A stretch of DNA of 64,000 nt, from contig CM017571.1 in assembly GCA_007844125.1 (NCBI GenBank), positions 29,151,978 to 29,215,977 on the forward strand, written 5' to 3'. The position numbers were made by a program, and so were the translations under genes. The DNA is from Sinonovacula constricta. Lineage: Eukaryota > Mollusca > Bivalvia > Cardiida > Solecurtidae. The notes beneath the pieces are model-generated. The model made no database searches and was not told the origin of the DNA. It was given only the letters and a program-made list of their open reading frames with translations. Positions 24,514 to 35,140 of the stretch are shown here, piece by piece (position 1 is the first letter of the stretch; the number at the start of each line of letters is the position of its first letter).

Positions 24514-24579
24514 CTTCTTTAAATGCTGTGGTGAACAAGGTGCCCCTCCATCAGCATTGTTGATTTCCTCCAAAATTTT
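24514..24579 (-). CDS. NF1: NF1 exon 10 (residues ~281-302)
   Basis: Acceptor ATGTTTCAG, donor GTCAGT. Encodes KILEEINNADGGAPCSPQHL-KK, in the position of human IIQDISKDVVDENNMNKKLF. It is weakly conserved; phase 0 at both ends and correct flanking joins support it. Confidence 0.88.
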
Positions 24580-24664
24580 CTGAAACATTCAGTGAATAGA
24601 AAGTTATACTTTGATACTGACACAAAAAATATCTTTAATGTGAAACCATGTCATTTGCGATGTC

Positions 24665-24842
24665 AAGCTAATTATTGTTGGAGGAAAACCTAAAACTTAA
24701 GAGTGGGTAGATTCACTGGCTATCGCAGCTTAGCTGGAACCCAACATGAACATTCTCACCCTGACCAGGAAACAAACCCACCAAAGAGGGGTTGATGAGC
24801 TACAAGTCAACAGCTCTAACCTCTCATCCACTGGCACCTCTT
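24665..24842 (-). repeat. tRNA-derived SINE, family B (copy 4)
   Basis: Minus strand: tRNA-like head ending near 24,842 with GGTTAGAGCTGTTGACTTGT, a B-box-like GGGTTTGTTTCC, then body text shared with the other copies and a 3' end AACAATAATTAGCTTG. Confidence 0.65.
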
Positions 24843-24984
24843 GCAGTCATTTGATTAAGAACAATGAACTGACTGTGTTGTTATAAAGTGGCCTTTCCAT
24901 GACTTTTAGCTAGATTTTACAGTGTTAGAAATGCAAGTGATAACTTGGTGAGCATCAGCCTTGAAAAGCTAGCATGAAATTCTA

Positions 24985-25312
24985 CCACTTATCATCCCAC
25001 CAGCAGTATTTCAATTGTCTGGAGATGGTGTCCACTTGAAGCAGATATAGTGCAGCCTTCACTGTGCATTAGCATGCCGTAAACACCTGGCATGATACTA
25101 CACCCAGTCCCAATATCCTTACATCAGGCCTTACATCAGGCCAAGCAATCATGGAACTACCCTTATATTTGCTTAAGTGTAAGCAAGGGAGCTATACCAC
25201 TACTATTTTAAATGACTATGGTAATGACTATGGTATGTTGCGGCCCATGATGGAACCCGAGCATCCCATACCTAGAGCCGGCACTCTACTGATTGCGCTA
25301 CCAGGTCCGGTA
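24985..25312 (-). repeat. tRNA-derived SINE, family A (copy 1)
   Basis: Minus strand: ACCGGACCTGGTAGCGCAAT then CAGTAGAGTGC (A box), a decayed B box (GGTTCCATCATGG), and the family body with GGTAGTTCCATGATTGC and CAGGTGTTTACGGCATGC. It is older than the 44 kb copy, with small internal duplications. Confidence 0.8.
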
Positions 25313-25449
25313 TCAAGACCTCCAAACCAAACAAGAGCTGTGAGTTGACAGCAGGCTCCATCTTTCTCAGTGATAAATAGTATAATAAAAATTCTAAGTA
25401 AAAAAAAGGGCACAACACTGCCAAAATTAATTTAAGAATTACTGGTGCT

Positions 25450-26175
25450 CCTGGAATGGGTTCCAAAATACTCATTTCTGGTGGTATGACAGAGATGGCC
25501 AACTCAAAGGGCAGACCAAGTATCCATTTCAGATGGTTTGACAGCCAAGGCCTACTTAAAGGGCAGAGAAACTACCCATTTCTGATGGTGTGACAGACAT
25601 GGCCTATTCTAGGACAAACAAAATACCTATTTCTGGTAGTGTGACAGACATGGTCTACTCTAGGGTAGATGCAATACCTATTTCTAGTGAAGTGACAGAC
25701 ATGGCCTACTCTAGGGTAGACAAAAAAACCCATTTCTGGTGAAGAGACAGACATGGTCCACTCTAGGGTAAATGATACACCCATTTCTGGTGGCGTGACA
25801 GTCATGGCCTACTCTCGGGGCAGACCAAGTACCCATTTCTGGTAGTGTGACAGACGTGACCTACTCTAGGGTAGACCAAGTACCCATTTCTGATGGTGTG
25901 ACAGACGTGGCCTACTCTAGGGTAGACTAAGAACCCATTTCTGGTGGTGTGAGAGATGTGACCTACTCTAGGGTAGACCAAATACCCATTTCTGGTGATG
26001 TGACAGACGTGGCCTACTCTAGGGCAGACCAAATACCCATTACTGATGGTGTGACAGATGTGACCTACTCTAGGGTAGATCAAAATACCCATTTTTGATG
26101 GTGTGACAGATGTGACCTACTCTAGGGTAGACTAAGTACCCATTTCTGGTGGTGTGATAGACATATCCTACTTAC
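25450..26175 (-). repeat. 51-bp tandem array derived from the exon 9 donor
   Basis: About 14 units with a 51-bp period. The exon 9 junction reads GTGCCCT|GTAAGTAGG then ATATGTCTATCACACCACCA. Units read, for example, CTGCCCCGAGAGTAGGCC or CTGCCCTTTAAGTAGGCC followed by a similar TGTCACACCACCAGAAATGG block. The unit therefore spans the junction, but the donor GT is lost in most copies. Because 51 is a multiple of 3, one minus-strand frame stays open over much of it. Confidence 0.85.
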
Positions 26176-26282
26176 AGGGCACAGGATGAGAATCATCATC
26201 TGGAAGGGCCAGACCGAGGCTTTCCTTTTGGCCGAGTTCTCCATGTATGAGAGGTACTGCTCAAATAGCTTGTCACAGCAAT
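26176..26282 (-). CDS. NF1: NF1 exon 9 (residues ~245-280)
   Basis: Acceptor TGTTTCAG, donor GTAAGTAGG. Encodes CCDKLFEQYLSYMENSAKRK then ASVWPFQMMILILCP, matching human CAEKLFDLVDGFAESTKRKAAVWPLQIILLILCP. Confidence 0.98.
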
Positions 26283-26589
26283 CTGAAACATGAAGACAGG
26301 TTAGTCAAGTGTTTCAGGAATTTTAATTTTAATTATAGTTGAGGATATAGTGCACACAATTTTAGTATGAATAGTCCTCCATTGACCTTTTATTAAGCTG
26401 TTTTCTTAAAATATGAAAGATGTATTGCTAAAATGTAAGATGAGCAAATCTTTAACAGAAAGACAGGAGAATCAAATGTTTCATATACATACATGATTAT
26501 ATATATTGAAGAGCTGTTTTCGTGCAATGACATTGTGTTCTCCATATATGAGAAAAGGCATGTACAGAAAAATAACTTTCAAGACTAAC

Positions 26590-26665
26590 CTTGAAGTTCT
26601 TCATTTGGTCTTTTCTGCAAGTCAGTAAATTCTTCTGGATAGTTGTCCATCCAATTCCATATTGC
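26590..26665 (-). CDS. NF1: NF1 exon 8 (residues ~220-244)
   Basis: Acceptor CTCTTTTAG, donor GTTAGT. Encodes AIWNWMDNYPEEFTDLQKRP then NEELQ, matching human AFWNWVENYPDEFTKLYQIPQTDM. Confidence 0.97.
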
Positions 26666-28206
26666 CTAAAAGAGAAAAATGTGTTAGTTATTCTCATTTC
26701 ACTGTCATTTACACTACATACAAGCAGACCACTTTGAGAGCAACTCTACAAAGCATACTACCCCTTGGCATAATTAAACTAATGAACAACAATTAATTGA
26801 TATGCCAATTGAATGAATAAATTCAGAAAAGCTGAATAAAAAAGCATAAATTATGTGCATACCATGAATATGCTAAAAGTGGGAGTAAATATTTGGCAAA
26901 AATGCTGGAAAAGTTACATTTCATCCACTGTTTCTCACCTGTTTTACTAAATATAACACAGTTTTCTTTAACATATTTCAATGCCCCTGACCCAAATAGC
27001 TGGAAACTTGATGGCAAATGCATGATACTAATCACAAACCTAGAATATTATCTTACATAGATGACACAAGACACTGAATTCCCATTGGCACAGTAGGATG
27101 GAATGTTTAGGAAACAGATATAGGTTTTGCACGGTTTATTACATAATCATGTACAATGATGCATTCAAATGTGCAGTAATGTAATCATCTGTAGGCCAGA
27201 GTGATTAATTACAAAGCATGTGTAACACATAGCAAAGTGCATTAAAATGTGAAAGATCATGCAAACTTTAACTTATACCATAACAAAAGGCATACAAGTG
27301 AGTCAGTTTATTTAATTATGCTTTGACTTCCCTTGTGTTCATAATATCATCAAATGATAGATGTCATCTTTTATTGTTGTAATATCTGTAATTAAATACC
27401 TTGGCATATAAACATTAAACAACAATATAAATTTATTTAGTAGGAAATAACTAGGCATTGTTGAGTGTAACTCTATATGCATTCATATAAAACACTCTGA
27501 CAATGTATATACATACAAAACTGGGCCACAATAATTTTACTTAAAAACAAATTATTCGTAAGTCATCAGCGTATTGGGAAATAATGAACAGTACAATCCA
27601 TTTATTTTTTATTCACCAACCATTCTTAAGTCCATGTCATGACTTGAGCTCAGGTCACCATTTTCATACCAACTAACATAAGCTTTTGATGAAGTGCAAT
27701 TGTGAATTTAAGCCCAACGTAGTAAAGTTTAATTGTCATGCAAAACAAGACATGCACCTGAATACAAGTTCAAGATATTGTATATTGAAACCTATATCTT
27801 CTCAATTTACATCCAATAACCACATGCCATTCGGATGTGTAACATTTGGAGATTTACTGACCCAAAACAGATTTTACTTACCCAAAATTAAGTTTCAGAA
27901 ACAACAAGGTCTTTTTTAAGGTTTCTTTATTGTTGTTCAACTGTAATTGGAAGCACCAAAGACACAAAATCCAACCAATTTCTTTCTGAACTCACTTTCA
28001 AGTACCAGAAAAACACACATGCCAGTAGGCAACAAACGTAATAAAATTTACATGTCTGCTCTTCAATTTAGTCACCATGGGTGATTGGACATGTGTCAAT
28101 TTCAATGACTGAAATGTATGACTTTAGCAAGTCTTCCTTAAGATTGGTTGATGAATACAGGCCTTAATAATTTTGTTGTTCTGTAAGAATTTAAAATACC
28201 AAGTAC
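26666..28206 (-). other. NF1 intron 7
   Basis: 1.5 kb of AT-rich intron. Short open frames in it have no recognisable family, and no repeat structure is evident. Confidence 0.55.
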
Positions 28207-28277
28207 CTTCTCCAGATTTTGAGCAAGAGCCGAGATAACTTGTTTGGATTTCAAAAGTCGAAATTTGGAGACCACAT
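28207..28277 (-). CDS. NF1: NF1 exon 7 (residues ~196-219)
   Basis: Acceptor ATTTTTCAG, donor GTACTT. Encodes (D)VVSKFRLLKSKQVISALAQN-LEK, matching human AFKFKALKKVAQLAVINSLEK. Confidence 0.95.
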
Positions 28278-28399
28278 CTGAAAAATACAGGTCACATTAA
28301 AAAAGATGAGAAAACAAGATTGTAAAAGTTTCTGCAGATAAATTCAGATGCCCAATTTCACAAACGGCTTATCAGCAAAGTGACCTTGCCAAAAATGGC

Positions 28400-28612
28400 A
28401 ATGGCAAGTTATAAAAATGGTAAAATAAGTTAAAAAAATGGTAAAATAAGTTATAAAAATGGTAAAATAAGTTAAAAAAATGGTAAAATAAGTTATAAAA
28501 ATGGTAAAATAAGTAAAAAAAATGGTAAAATAAGTTTAAAAAATGGTAAAATAAGTTATAAAAATGGTAAATAAGTTATAAAAATGGTAAAATAATAATA
28601 TTAATGGGCAAG
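28400..28612. repeat. 21-bp AT-rich minisatellite beside the exon 6 donor
   Basis: About nine copies of ATGGTAAAATAAGTTATAAA-like units reaching to within ~15 nt of the exon 6 donor. The intron bases just after the donor (AACTTGCCCATTAATATT on the minus strand) resemble the unit, so it may have grown from donor-proximal sequence. The GT itself is not included. Confidence 0.75.
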
Positions 28613-28621
28613 TTGACTGAC

Positions 28622-28728
28622 CACTGAGTAATTTGGTGAGGCGTGTCACATCCACATTGAGATGTTGAATCAGTTCCATGTCAGAAAGATCTGAGGAGTC
28701 ATCACTGCATGTCGACAGGGTCATCAAC
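28622..28728 (-). CDS. NF1: NF1 exon 6 (residues ~160-196)
   Basis: Acceptor TCTGACAG, donor GTCAGT. Encodes LMTLSTCSDDSSDLSDMELI then QHLNVDVTRLTKLLS, matching human LQELTVCSEDNVDVHDIELLQYINVDCAKLKRLL. Confidence 0.97.
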
Positions 28729-30165
28729 CTGTCAGAGAGCGAAAACAAGATTATTGTCACAGACTTGTTTACTGTTTTATAAAACTCCTTAACTAAATCT
28801 TTAAAATAAACCTGTAATAGATAAAAAAAACATCAGCCGTCATTTTCAGATCTTGTGTGCTTAGTCTGAAAAGATGCCATTAAAAAAGATAACCACGATA
28901 GTGACTTCCCTGAATTAAAACGAATCCTGTTCAAGAAATTGCCCAGCAATCTGCTGGAGTATATAAGCTATCTCGTCTAAAGTTTTTACAAATTGTTTTA
29001 AACAAATAAATCATTAATTCTTCTGAGGTTAACTATGGCCAAGGTAACAGCCCAAGCTCTGGTAAAGCAATTGTAATAGAAAAAATACAGAATTTGAAAA
29101 TGGATAAGCTTTATACTTTAAAATAGACGTGTATGCCAAATTTTAAGAACATTCTCCGTCCAGTTTTCAATTTATTGATATTTGTCTTCTGAAATTGGTA
29201 TAAAAGTTGTCTCCTTTTTTGGAAATAAGAAAACTCCAAATATTAAGTTATATCCTCTTAAGGAGAAGTGTTATGCTATTGAGTATCATTTGGAAACAAG
29301 AAACAGTATTTGACAAGCCAACCTAACATGATACTTGAATTGTTTGACTCAAACTATCCAAAGTAAGTAATTGATTGTTTACAAACCCAACAGGTTGAAG
29401 ACTGATTTTCCAATTTTTTCTGCGCTTACTGTACTTTATTGCAAAAAAAGCACTGTGCTCTTGATAGCCACACCATTTATTTACATAGTTGCCCAAAATA
29501 ATCTATAAGGTATTCTGGTTGATGCTGCAGCATAAAAAAATAATTTCACCAGATTGGTTTTGATTTTTTTAGTATACCAGGTAACAAATACGTAATCAAA
29601 TTTAGCACAAATCATACAAGTAAAATTCATTTACAGAAAGGAAATTAAAAACTATGCATGTTTCCTTCTTAAACTGGCAGTGTGATACAGAAATAATTGT
29701 CAAAGTAAAAAAGTTGAAAGAACAAAAACTTAACCATTCATGCCCATACTGGGCTTTGAACCCTCAACTGCCAGTTTTGAAGCATTTTAATCCTAATTTT
29801 GATACTCTTCAATTGAAGATGCAGCATTACATTTGCTCTTCCTAAAAAACATTTCTTAAAGTTTTTTTGGGGCTTTTAAGAAAGATAAAGGAGTAATCCC
29901 TAATTGAAAATATTCTGCTGTCAACTTCATAAGAATTTAGATAAAAGGAAGGAAGAACATAAAGGACCAGAAAAAATCAAATATAGTTTGTAATAACTCT
30001 TGACTTATAGTATATAAGCTGAAGTTTATATGATATGAACTGAACGCAGTGAGGCTGAGAGCAAGGCGCACTTTATGAGTGCACCTCCTGGAAAATTTAA
30101 TACTCTTGAACAAATCTAGACTTAATAATGTAAACAGATATGAAGATGATATCAAGAATTCTTAC
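28729..30165 (-). other. NF1 intron 5
   Basis: 1.4 kb of AT-rich intron with no supported feature. Confidence 0.55.
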
Positions 30166-30284
30166 TTAGATGAGATTCTGCTGAAGACAGCATTGAAAGC
30201 ATTTAAGCTGAGAGCAAAGAGCACTTTTGAGGCCAGACTCTTTAGTTGAAGGATGTAGTGACTCTCCACTTGCAGGTTTAGGAA
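30166..30284 (-). CDS. NF1: NF1 exon 5 (residues ~121-160)
   Basis: Acceptor GTTTCAG, donor GTAAGA. Encodes FLNLQVESHYILQLKSLASK then VLFALSLNAFNAVFSRISS, matching human ASGVLFSLSCNNFNAVFSRIST. The near-complete ATC-TCA-TCT-AA end joins exon 6 as S-K-L. Confidence 0.97.
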
Positions 30285-31154
30285 CTGAAACAAACAATGA
30301 ACATAACCATTGAACATAACCATAGATTTTCTTGACTCAGAACAGGCTAGCCACAAGTGATCTGACTAAGCAGTGTAGATCCAGATCAGTCTGATTCTGC
30401 TGCTAGATGTTTGTGTAAGATCTAGGGAATCTAGCATATATCTTGTTACAAATGCATGTAATCAAAATTATTCAGGCTATGCCCATACATGCCACTGACT
30501 AATCAGTAGAGAGATTTGCCATCAATGACTCTTTCTCAGATACCTCTGATGAGCTGACCTCTCCAGGTCTTATTTAATTGCATGTTTATTTAAACTTTTT
30601 TAAAATAAAACTCTGGTCGTACAATGCTGACAGAATCTGTGAGCCCCAGGCAACGGATATCGAGATACAATTGTAGGTGGTGTTAAGTTTTATTCATTTT
30701 TTGAGGCCAATTTTGAACTTGGATAAGTGTTTTAGCTTGATCAAGACTCATTTGTCATTAGCGTGGCTAGCTTATTATGACTCAAATAAGTTAAAATGTA
30801 CAGCAGTATAAAATGTGGTCACCATTAATTCCATATTCCAAACCTGGGAGACTGTATGGCTAAATACTTTGTATGAAAATAATGTAAGCATACATTCTTA
30901 ACACAAATTAGATTGAAACTCCAATTTACTGTTTTACTAACTATCCGACTTCATATCACCGAATATGAAATATGCTTATTGACCCACAAACACAACACCA
31001 TGGCATAAATTAGAACAGATGAGCACAGGCTGTATGTATTTATAAGCGTCTATTAAAGTGACATTTGTTACATCTGAATGTATTGGCAATCTCTGTAAAA
31101 GGTTGGTAAGATAACTGAGATGTTACAAGTGGTTGGGTTTAGTTTAGTTTATTA

Positions 31155-33196
31155 CAGTCCACTCTCACTTTCTCGACTACTTTTATTTCGACTTTTCGTT
31201 ATCTCGACCAGGTTTGTTAAGTCCCAATTTGGTTCGTTCTTTATCTATTATAAAAATAAATGTTTATTTCGATCTTTTTATTTCGACAAATTCAGTATGT
31301 CGACTAGAAAATCTAAGTCCCAAGTTACTAGATTGCTATTTAATGTCACAGTTTATCTCGACTCGCGAAATTATCAGTGGCGACCGCGAGAGGTGTGAAT
31401 AACATCACGCGCCGATCATCACTCGCTGCTAATTGGTGTCGCAAACTGATGCCGTTAACGAGTGTCGTTAATTACTCAACGCTGTTTGCTTCCATACCCA
31501 AGCTGAATAAACAAAAGTGTTTATGTAATTATATGTAATTAGTGTCGTGTCAAAATATGAGCAATTCTGCAAGGTGTATAAATAGCGTTATGCTTTTTAA
31601 ACCTACGTCAATTTTCATGACTCTCACGACTATGTCTGAATTGTCTGAACGCCTGTCGAACAATCCAGAGAAGGGCCCGGGATCCATGGGTTTTAATTTG
31701 TCCATGTTTGTAAATTACCTGCTTTATAAATGTGCTTATGTTTATAACTGTTACGTGTATGTAATGTTGTATTGTCTTGCTTGTTAATCGTTTTCAAATT
31801 CATATTGAAATAAAACATGACAAAATTAATGTCTCCAATCTTAGTTGTTTGCAATCATTTGTAATTTTCACGTAGTGTAAAATTTCTGGTGCTCTAATAC
31901 TGCAGAGTAACTCCCCTTTAGACTAAGTGTGCCTTAACCCTTTCACTCATGGTTTGGCGATGTTTGGCGTTGTGCGTCAGGCTAATAGTTTGGCGATCTT
32001 TGGCGTTGTGCGTCAGGCTCATGCATACGCGATTTTACGCTATGCTGTCATTTCCATAGTTTGGCGAAATTACGCCCTCAAAGTTAAGTGCAAAATCATA
32101 AGTGAATACTTCATGTAAAGTCTTTCTTTTATCTTTATTCAGTAAGATTAAGCCTTTATTTATACATTTAGTAAATAAAAAAGGGGGTTTGTTCTGAAAA
32201 AATTGTGACAATTTGCTAAGTTTGTAGAGCACCCTAATGGAATTTTCCATTGTTTACACTCGCTGGCAAATCTTACCATTTCTAAACCGCAACAACTCTC
32301 ACATGGTTAGCCTTACAGTAAAAACCGAGTATGCCGATGTAATAAACATCCGCTTCCTTCACAATAAATGGAAGTGCAGTATTTGATGTTGAAAAATTTT
32401 GCCGACTTACCGGAACCCCCTGTTGCTTCGGGGCAGCATTGGATCATAAAACCCACTGACTAATGAAAGGGGCAAAATGTTTTATTGCTCTGTGGATCAA
32501 CTTGGAAGGTATTTAAGCTTTAATTGATTGCCTCGTTCATTAGCATTCTAATCGCTGCATCGTAAACACCTATTGAAAAAGATCTTGTACACAAATTGTT
32601 TGATAATATTGTTTGATAGTCTCACTTTATCTTGCTTCAGAAGTATGCCTGATGCTTATGATATTTTGTTTGGCAGTGACACTGAGTCAGAATTTTCTGT
32701 TTTGGGGAATCAGATTGAAATGTTGTTATTTAAATAAAAAACAATAGCAATTAATGAATATTTCAAACATAAAATAAAGAAATTGCCTATGACATATTTC
32801 TTTTGTTTTATTCAAACCTTTCTTCTAACAATTTATATAACCTCAAATGCATGAAAAGTATATCATCAGAAAGAAAAATTATTTCTGAATAAACTTTTTA
32901 ATTACATAAATATGATTAAATAACTCATTCTAGCTTAAAAAATAGCTTAAACATAACTACTGTCAGCTTCCCACACAAAACCAATAATGCTCTATGAACC
33001 TGAGGTACCTTTGTCACCAGTTTACCTATGCATGCCAGGTGGCCTGATAAGCCATCTGGTTATGCATTAGGCATATGGTTATTTAGGAGAACTGTATGAG
33101 TGAAAGGGATAAACACAGCTACTGTTATCTCGACAATCTGATATCTCGACTTAATTTGAAAAGTCCCGACGATGTCGAGATAACGAGAGTCGACTG
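31155..33196. mobile_element. pogo/Tigger-like DNA transposon, interrupted
   Basis: The ends are CAGTCCACTCTCACTTTCTC and (reverse complement of the right end) CAGTCGACTCTCGTTATCTC, each flanked by TA, as for Tc1/mariner-superfamily insertions. Subterminal TCTCGAC repeats occur at both ends. Without the nested piggyBac element it is ~870 bp. Short open frames remain (31.1-31.8 kb), but I recognise no transposase domain. Confidence 0.75.
31938..33108 (+). mobile_element. piggyBac-like element nested in the Tigger-like element
   Basis: TIRs CCCTTTCACTCAT at the left and its reverse complement at the right, flanked by TTAA on the left and ATAA on the right (one-base decay of the canonical TTAA target). 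Near 32,645-32,738 a short frame MPDAYDILFGSDTESEFSVL recalls the acidic N-terminus typical of piggyBac transposases, then stops. The element is a defective 1.2 kb remnant. Confidence 0.75.
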
Positions 33197-33621
33197 TATA
33201 TATGTTTTCATAATAATTCAGTGAAAAAAATGTGGCTGAAAATTTTGGTGGACCATTGAACTTGTAAAACTTATGGATCCGACAGAGATTTATTGTGTAC
33301 TGTGTCAGTGTGGGAAATTACACATTCATCAGTAAATGATAATTGAAGACAGTATTCTCTATGACATCTACCTCTTCCCAGGGAGATAATTGAGCCTCAA
33401 GTGATTAATGATTAATGACCCCAGCATTTGCCAAGCCTTCTCATTTTTTGCCTATTTATCAGCCATATTATTTCTTTGACAAATCTGGATAAAAATGGTA
33501 CAGTTACATAAAGGTGTGATATAGTGAGATCTGTTCAACATAAATTCCATTAAAACAATGTTTCAGTATGGCTTTATTAATGTAGTGTTACTATGTGTAA
33601 TGATGATAAAGGCGAGCCTAC

Positions 33622-33690
33622 CTTGCATATTTCTGGCAGTAGAAACCTGACATAGATCACTTCATCCAGTCGAGATGTGTCTTTGGGTTG
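33622..33690 (-). CDS. NF1: NF1 exon 4 (residues ~98-120)
   Basis: Acceptor GATTTGCAG, donor GTAGGC. Encodes QPKDTSRLDEVIYVRFLLPE-ICK, matching human QPKDTMRLDETMLVKQLLPEIC. Its acceptor is amplified upstream. Confidence 0.97.
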
Positions 33691-34420
33691 CTGCAAATCA
33701 TTCATTGAAACAGATATAATGATCTTACATAAGGTTGCCACAAATCAGTCATAGAAACAGATATAATGATCTTACATTGGGTTACTGTAAATCAGTCATA
33801 GAAACAGATATAATGATCTTACATTGGGTTACTGCAAATCAGTCACAGAAACAGGTATAATGATCTTATATTGGGTTACTGAAAATCAGTCACAGAAACA
33901 GGTATAATGATCTTATATTGGGTTACTGCAAATCAGTCACAGAAACAGATATAATGATCTTATATTGGGTTACTGAAAATCAGTCATAGAAACAGATATA
34001 ATGATCTTATATTGGGTTACTGCAAATCAGTCACAAAAACAGATATGATATTGGGTAACTGCAAACCAGTCACAGAAACAGATATAATGACCTTACATTG
34101 GGTTACTGCAAATCAGTCATAGAAACAGATATAATGATCTTACATTGGGTTACTGCAAATCAGTCATAGAAACAGATATAATGATCTTACATTGGGTTAC
34201 TGCAAATCAGTCATAGAAACAGATATAATGATCTTATATTGGGTTACTGCAAATCAGTCAGAGAAACAGATATAATGATCTTACATTGGGTTACTGCAAA
34301 TCAGTCAGAGAAACAGATATAATGACCTTACATTGGGTTACTGCAAATCAGTCATAGAAACAGATATAATGATCTTATATTTGGTTACTGCAAATCAGTG
34401 ATAGAAACAGATAAAATGAT
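33691..34420 (-). repeat. 47-bp tandem array of the exon 4 acceptor (~15 copies)
   Basis: On the minus strand units read ATTTGCAG|TAACCCAATGTAAG followed by ATCATTATATCTGTTTC and TATGACTG. The genuine acceptor is ATTTGCAG|CAACCCAAAG preceded by the same ATCATTATATCTGTTTC. Thus each unit holds the branch/acceptor region plus ~8 exonic bases. Most copies also contain a GTAAGATC donor-like site 9 nt after the decoy AG. Confidence 0.93.
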
Positions 34421-35056
34421 CAACTATACAACTATCAAATAGGTTCATGATTTCCCCCCTAGTTTTGTTTCTTTCTTATTTGTTGCCAATCTGGCATAAG
34501 ACTTTATATAACTAAGGGATACTTTTGATAGGTCAGGTAATTTTCAGTCATCCAATGCAGTTTTTTTTTTTTACGGTTTTGGTCATTCTCACTCATTTTG
34601 GTAAAAAAAAAAACAATCCCATTTGCTCTTCTCCATACTGCAGCTTTTTACAAAGACGTGATGGACATGAATCAGTGATGTAAAATGCAAAAGTAGCACT
34701 TAATGGGGAGCTTGTGTACAGGTACTTACAATACAGTAATAGAATAAAGTAAAAATAGATCTTCATAACTAAATGGATGTTGCATCTGTGCCAAGGGCAA
34801 AATAAATGCAGCTAAAGAGAATGCACAAGGTTTCATTTTATGTACCAAGGACACAAACATTCTGCAATCCTGTGACAGATGTAACACAGTATAAATAGTG
34901 TTGCATTTTCTTCATTAAACTAATAAAGAAGTCAGAAAATATTCACATATGATCACATTGTTATGTTTTATGTGTGAATAAAAGAGAAACAAAATATAAT
35001 CTTTTTCTACCAATAATATTTTCTTTGTTTGGTAAACTGTCAAGAAGAGTACTTAC
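34421..35056 (-). other. rest of NF1 intron 3
   Basis: AT-rich intron between the 47-bp array and exon 3, with short T and A tracts at 34,560-34,612. Nothing else is seen. Confidence 0.5.
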
Positions 35057-35140
35057 AGAGTTAAGGACCTTGACCAGGGTGTCAAGAATGATCAGCTGGG
35101 ACTCAAAGTAGTTCCTCTCTGCCTCCTGGCCAATGATTTT
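35057..35140 (-). CDS. NF1: NF1 exon 3 (residues 70-97)
   Basis: Acceptor TTTATAG, donor GTAAGT. Encodes KIIGQEAERNYFESQLIILD then TLVKVLNS, matching human RIFGEAAEKNLYLSQLIILDTLEKCLAG. Confidence 0.97.

Noticed and set aside
25572..26092. Open frames of 77 and 96 codons with a 17-residue repeat (GHVCHTTRNGYLVYPRV-like)
   Set aside because: They follow from a 51-bp minisatellite period that keeps one frame open. They are not in frame with exon 9 and lack any other sign of coding.
31120..31787. Frames of 62-92 codons
   Set aside because: They lie in the Tigger-like element and its terminal repeats. No transposase motif is seen, so they are not reported as genes.
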